DNA of 15,921 nucleotides, from NCBI GenBank assembly GCA_963661545.1, contig CAVLCU010000049.1, positions 1 through 15,921 on the forward strand, read 5' to 3'. This document shows, in pieces, positions 14,486-15,921 of this stretch; the first letter of the stretch is position 1; the number at the start of each line of letters is the position of its first letter. This DNA is from Scatomonas sp963661545. Lineage in GTDB: Bacteria > Bacillota > Clostridia > Lachnospirales > Lachnospiraceae. The notes beneath the pieces were generated by a model that did not search any database, had not been told where the DNA came from, and saw only the letters and a program-made list of their open reading frames with translations. Position numbers and translations under genes: made by a program.

Positions 14486-14497
14486 GCAAACGTTTGC
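14486..14497. promoter_or_regulatory. LacI-family operator, perfect palindrome
   Basis: GCAAACGTTTGC is a perfect 12-bp palindrome with the central CG typical of LacI/GalR operators. It overlaps TTTGCGCAAA on its left. It sits between the two predicted divergent promoters, 12 bases upstream of the operon -35 and 11 bases upstream of the regulator -35. It is the best candidate binding site for the LacI-family protein encoded next to it. Confidence 0.75.
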
Positions 14498-14508
14498 CCT
14501 CTTGTGTA

Positions 14509-14537
14509 TTTACTACAAATGCCATTTGTGATATATT
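14509..14537 (+). promoter_or_regulatory. predicted promoter of the LacI-family gene with an internal inverted repeat
   Basis: TTTACT (14509-14514) and TATATT (14532-14537) are 17 bases apart, 4/6 and 5/6 to consensus. The spacer is filled by ACAAAT-GCC-ATTTGT (14515-14529), a perfect inverted repeat that could be a second operator for autoregulation. It differs from the main operator, so this is tentative. Confidence 0.45.
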
Positions 14538-14618
14538 TTTTGTAGCTGCTTGGTGCCAACATAATCTTATCCATCAGACGCGGATACAAAGCAACAAACC
14601 AGGGGGAGGGGGATTCTT

Positions 14619-15656
14619 ATGACATTAAAAGATATCGCTGCGGAAGCTGGCGTATCTATTTCCACAGTCTCACGCGTCATCAACAACAAAAGTGAAAAAT
14701 CTGCCAGTCCTCAGGTTAGGGAACGGATCTGGGAGATTGTCAGACGCACAGGATATATTCCCAACCATTCTGCAAGAGACCTGAAGCTGGGGGCTTACAA
14801 CACTTCCCTCATTAAGCGGTCTCTGTCCTGCCTCTTCGCGCGTACGCCCAATGCGCCGGACAATCCCTTTTTCCAAACCATCGCCAAGAGTGCAGAAGTA
14901 GAAGCATACAGACAGGATTTTTTCTTCAAATCTTCTCTGACGCCCTTTAACATTAACGATGAGGAGACCTATCGTCTTATACAGCAGGACAGCAACGGAG
15001 TTGTGGTATTAGGTCGTTGCGACAAGCCTACCTTGAAATTTCTCAAAAAATACTGTCACAATGTCATCTATGCCGGGCTGAATCCCCTGGATGCCAAGTA
15101 CGACCAGGTACTCTGTGATGGTTATGAGGCAACCTTGACGGCCCTGCAATATTTGCAGGAGCTCGGCCATCAGCATATCGGTTTTGTCGGGGAAATAAAG
15201 GAGGAGAATCGTTACAGAGCCTATTGCGATTTTATGAAAGGACTGAAGATTTCTTTCGATTCCTCTTACCGGGTCTCCTCCCCTTTAACGGCAAGCGGAG
15301 GTTACGAAGGCGCTATGCAGCTCCTGCGTCAGCAGCCTGCATTGACCGCTATTTTCTGCGGGGATGATATTGCAGCTGTCGGAATTCTGCGGGCGGTTCA
15401 TGACTCGAATCTTCGAGTACCGGAGGATATCTCTGTGATTAGCATAGACGATATCAGCACCTCTCAATATCTGTCACCCATGCTCACAACCATTCATGTG
15501 CCCATGGAGGAAATGGGAACATTTGCTGCAAAAATCCTCATCGACCGCATCAACAAGGGGCATACCCTCCCTATACAGGTCAAGCTTCCCTTCCACTTGG
15601 CGCGCCGGGAAAGCTGTGCGCCTCCGCGCAAGCAAAAGCTTCCTCCAAAGGGATAA
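14619..15656 (+). CDS. LacI/GalR-family transcriptional regulator of the divergent operon
   Basis: A 345-residue DNA-binding regulator. The N-terminal helix-turn-helix MTLKDIAAEAGVSISTVSRV (1-20) and the hinge region near RTGYIPNHSARDLK (47-60) are standard for the family. The rest is a periplasmic-binding-protein-like effector domain, with FCGDDIAAVGILRAVHDSNLRVPEDISVI typed segments near 245-273 and the dimerisation part DDISTSQYLSPMLTTIHVP after it. The ATG follows AGGGGGAGGGGG. The divergent arrangement and the palindrome between the genes suggest it represses or activates the operon in response to the imported compound or an intermediate. It has a slightly unusual basic, Cys- and Pro-containing C-terminal tail (ESCAPPRKQKLPPKG). 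Confidence 0.93.
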   Translation: MTLKDIAAEAGVSISTVSRVINNKSEKSASPQVRERIWEIVRRTGYIPNHSARDLKLGAYNTSLIKRSLSCLFARTPNAPDNPFFQTIAKSAEVEAYRQDFFFKSSLTPFNINDEETYRLIQQDSNGVVVLGRCDKPTLKFLKKYCHNVIYAGLNPLDAKYDQVLCDGYEATLTALQYLQELGHQHIGFVGEIKEENRYRAYCDFMKGLKISFDSSYRVSSPLTASGGYEGAMQLLRQQPALTAIFCGDDIAAVGILRAVHDSNLRVPEDISVISIDDISTSQYLSPMLTTIHVPMEEMGTFAAKILIDRINKGHTLPIQVKLPFHLARRESCAPPRKQKLPPKG

Positions 15657-15673
15657 GAAAAGGGATAAGAAGA

Positions 15674-15722
15674 AAAGCCTGCGGACACAGAAGATTTGTC
15701 ATCTTCCATGCCCGCAGGCTTT
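15674..15722. terminator. bidirectional terminator-like branched hairpin
   Basis: AAAGCCTGCGG (15674-15684) pairs perfectly with CCGCAGGCTTT (15712-15722). An inner hairpin GAAGAT-TTGTC-ATCTTC (15690-15706) occupies the loop. A-rich sequence on one side and TTT on the other fit termination in both directions between the convergent regulator and the gene at the right edge. The following 83 bases show nothing else recognisable. Confidence 0.7.
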
Positions 15723-15805
15723 ATCTAACTGCCGTTTCCAATGCCAGAAAGATCGTTTCTACTGTCTATGAGGCAATCGACCTTTTAACAAGTCTGTGAT
15801 AAATA

Positions 15806-15921
15806 TCAGTCAAGGTGCACCACTTCATAGCTATGGTGCATGGCCGGGAGAACCTTCTCCAGCAAATCCCTCGTAAGCAGCTTCAGGCTGGATGTATTTA
15901 CGCAGGGATGACAGCCGATGT
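15806..15921 (-). CDS. 3' end of a YbaK/prolyl-tRNA deacylase-like gene (partial)
   Basis: Only the last 37 codons are inside the window. The peptide contains GCHPCVNTSSLKLLTRDLLE and LPAMHH, which resemble the C-terminal part of YbaK/ProX-type prolyl-tRNA editing domains (the HPxxNTxS segment followed by a D-L helix). Such proteins remove mischarged amino acids from tRNA-Pro in the cytoplasm. The stop is TGA at 15808-15806. It is convergent with the LacI-family gene and probably unrelated to the operon. Too little is visible to distinguish subfamilies. Confidence 0.65.
   Translation of the reverse strand, partial: IGCHPCVNTSSLKLLTRDLLEKVLPAMHHSYEVVHLD

Overview
The window looks like a chromosomal stretch from a low-to-mid GC Gram-positive anaerobe, most likely a gut clostridium of the Lachnospiraceae type. 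The reasons are the strong AGGAGG-type ribosome binding sites, the Gram-positive style substrate-binding lipoprotein, the AAA-ATPase/PD-(D/E)XK protein family common in such genomes, and the family composition. The taxon is inference; no rRNA or other marker is present.

Layout. The left edge (1-299) holds a possible small minus-strand ORF coupled to the cut start of another gene, then a promoter. A plus-strand AAA-ATPase/nuclease-fold gene follows (300-2015). Then come a short tandem decamer, a bidirectional hairpin terminator and a palindromic element (2016-2203). From 2195 to 14388 every gene is on the minus strand with tight spacing or overlaps, consistent with one ~12 kb operon. In transcription order it encodes: an alkaline-phosphatase-superfamily hydrolase, a beta-hydroxyacid dehydrogenase, a LarA-type nickel-pincer isomerase, an SsuA/Thi5-like lipoprotein, two ABC permeases, two ABC ATPases, two TauE/SafE (TSUP) membrane exporters, LarB and LarC1. 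Opposite it, a plus-strand LacI-family regulator (14619-15656) shares a 230-base divergent control region containing a perfect 12-bp LacI-type operator. A bidirectional hairpin and the 3' end of a minus-strand YbaK/prolyl-tRNA-deacylase-like gene close the window.

How the genes may work together (inference). An importer of the sulfonate/nitrate/taurine class brings in an anionic substrate. A phosphodiesterase/sulfatase-fold hydrolase, an NAD-type beta-hydroxyacid dehydrogenase and a nickel-pincer alpha-hydroxyacid isomerase process it. Two TSUP proteins could export an anion such as sulfite or an organosulfonate. LarB and LarC1 supply part of the nickel-pincer nucleotide cofactor pathway in the same operon; LarE and the LarC2 domain are not in the window. 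A hydroxy-sulfonate such as sulfolactate or sulfolactaldehyde is one candidate substrate, but no desulfonating enzyme is visible and the substrate is unproven.

The most notable molecular details are: (i) the two ABC ATPases have complementary degenerate motifs, predicting one consensus and one degenerate ATP site; (ii) the LarA homologue keeps the cofactor lysine and nickel histidine but seems to have Asn at one catalytic His position; (iii) the dehydrogenase has Gly-Arg in its substrate loop, as I recall for sulfolactaldehyde reductase YihU; (iv) larC ends at the LarC1 domain inside a palindromic repeat, and a related repeat lies upstream of larB.
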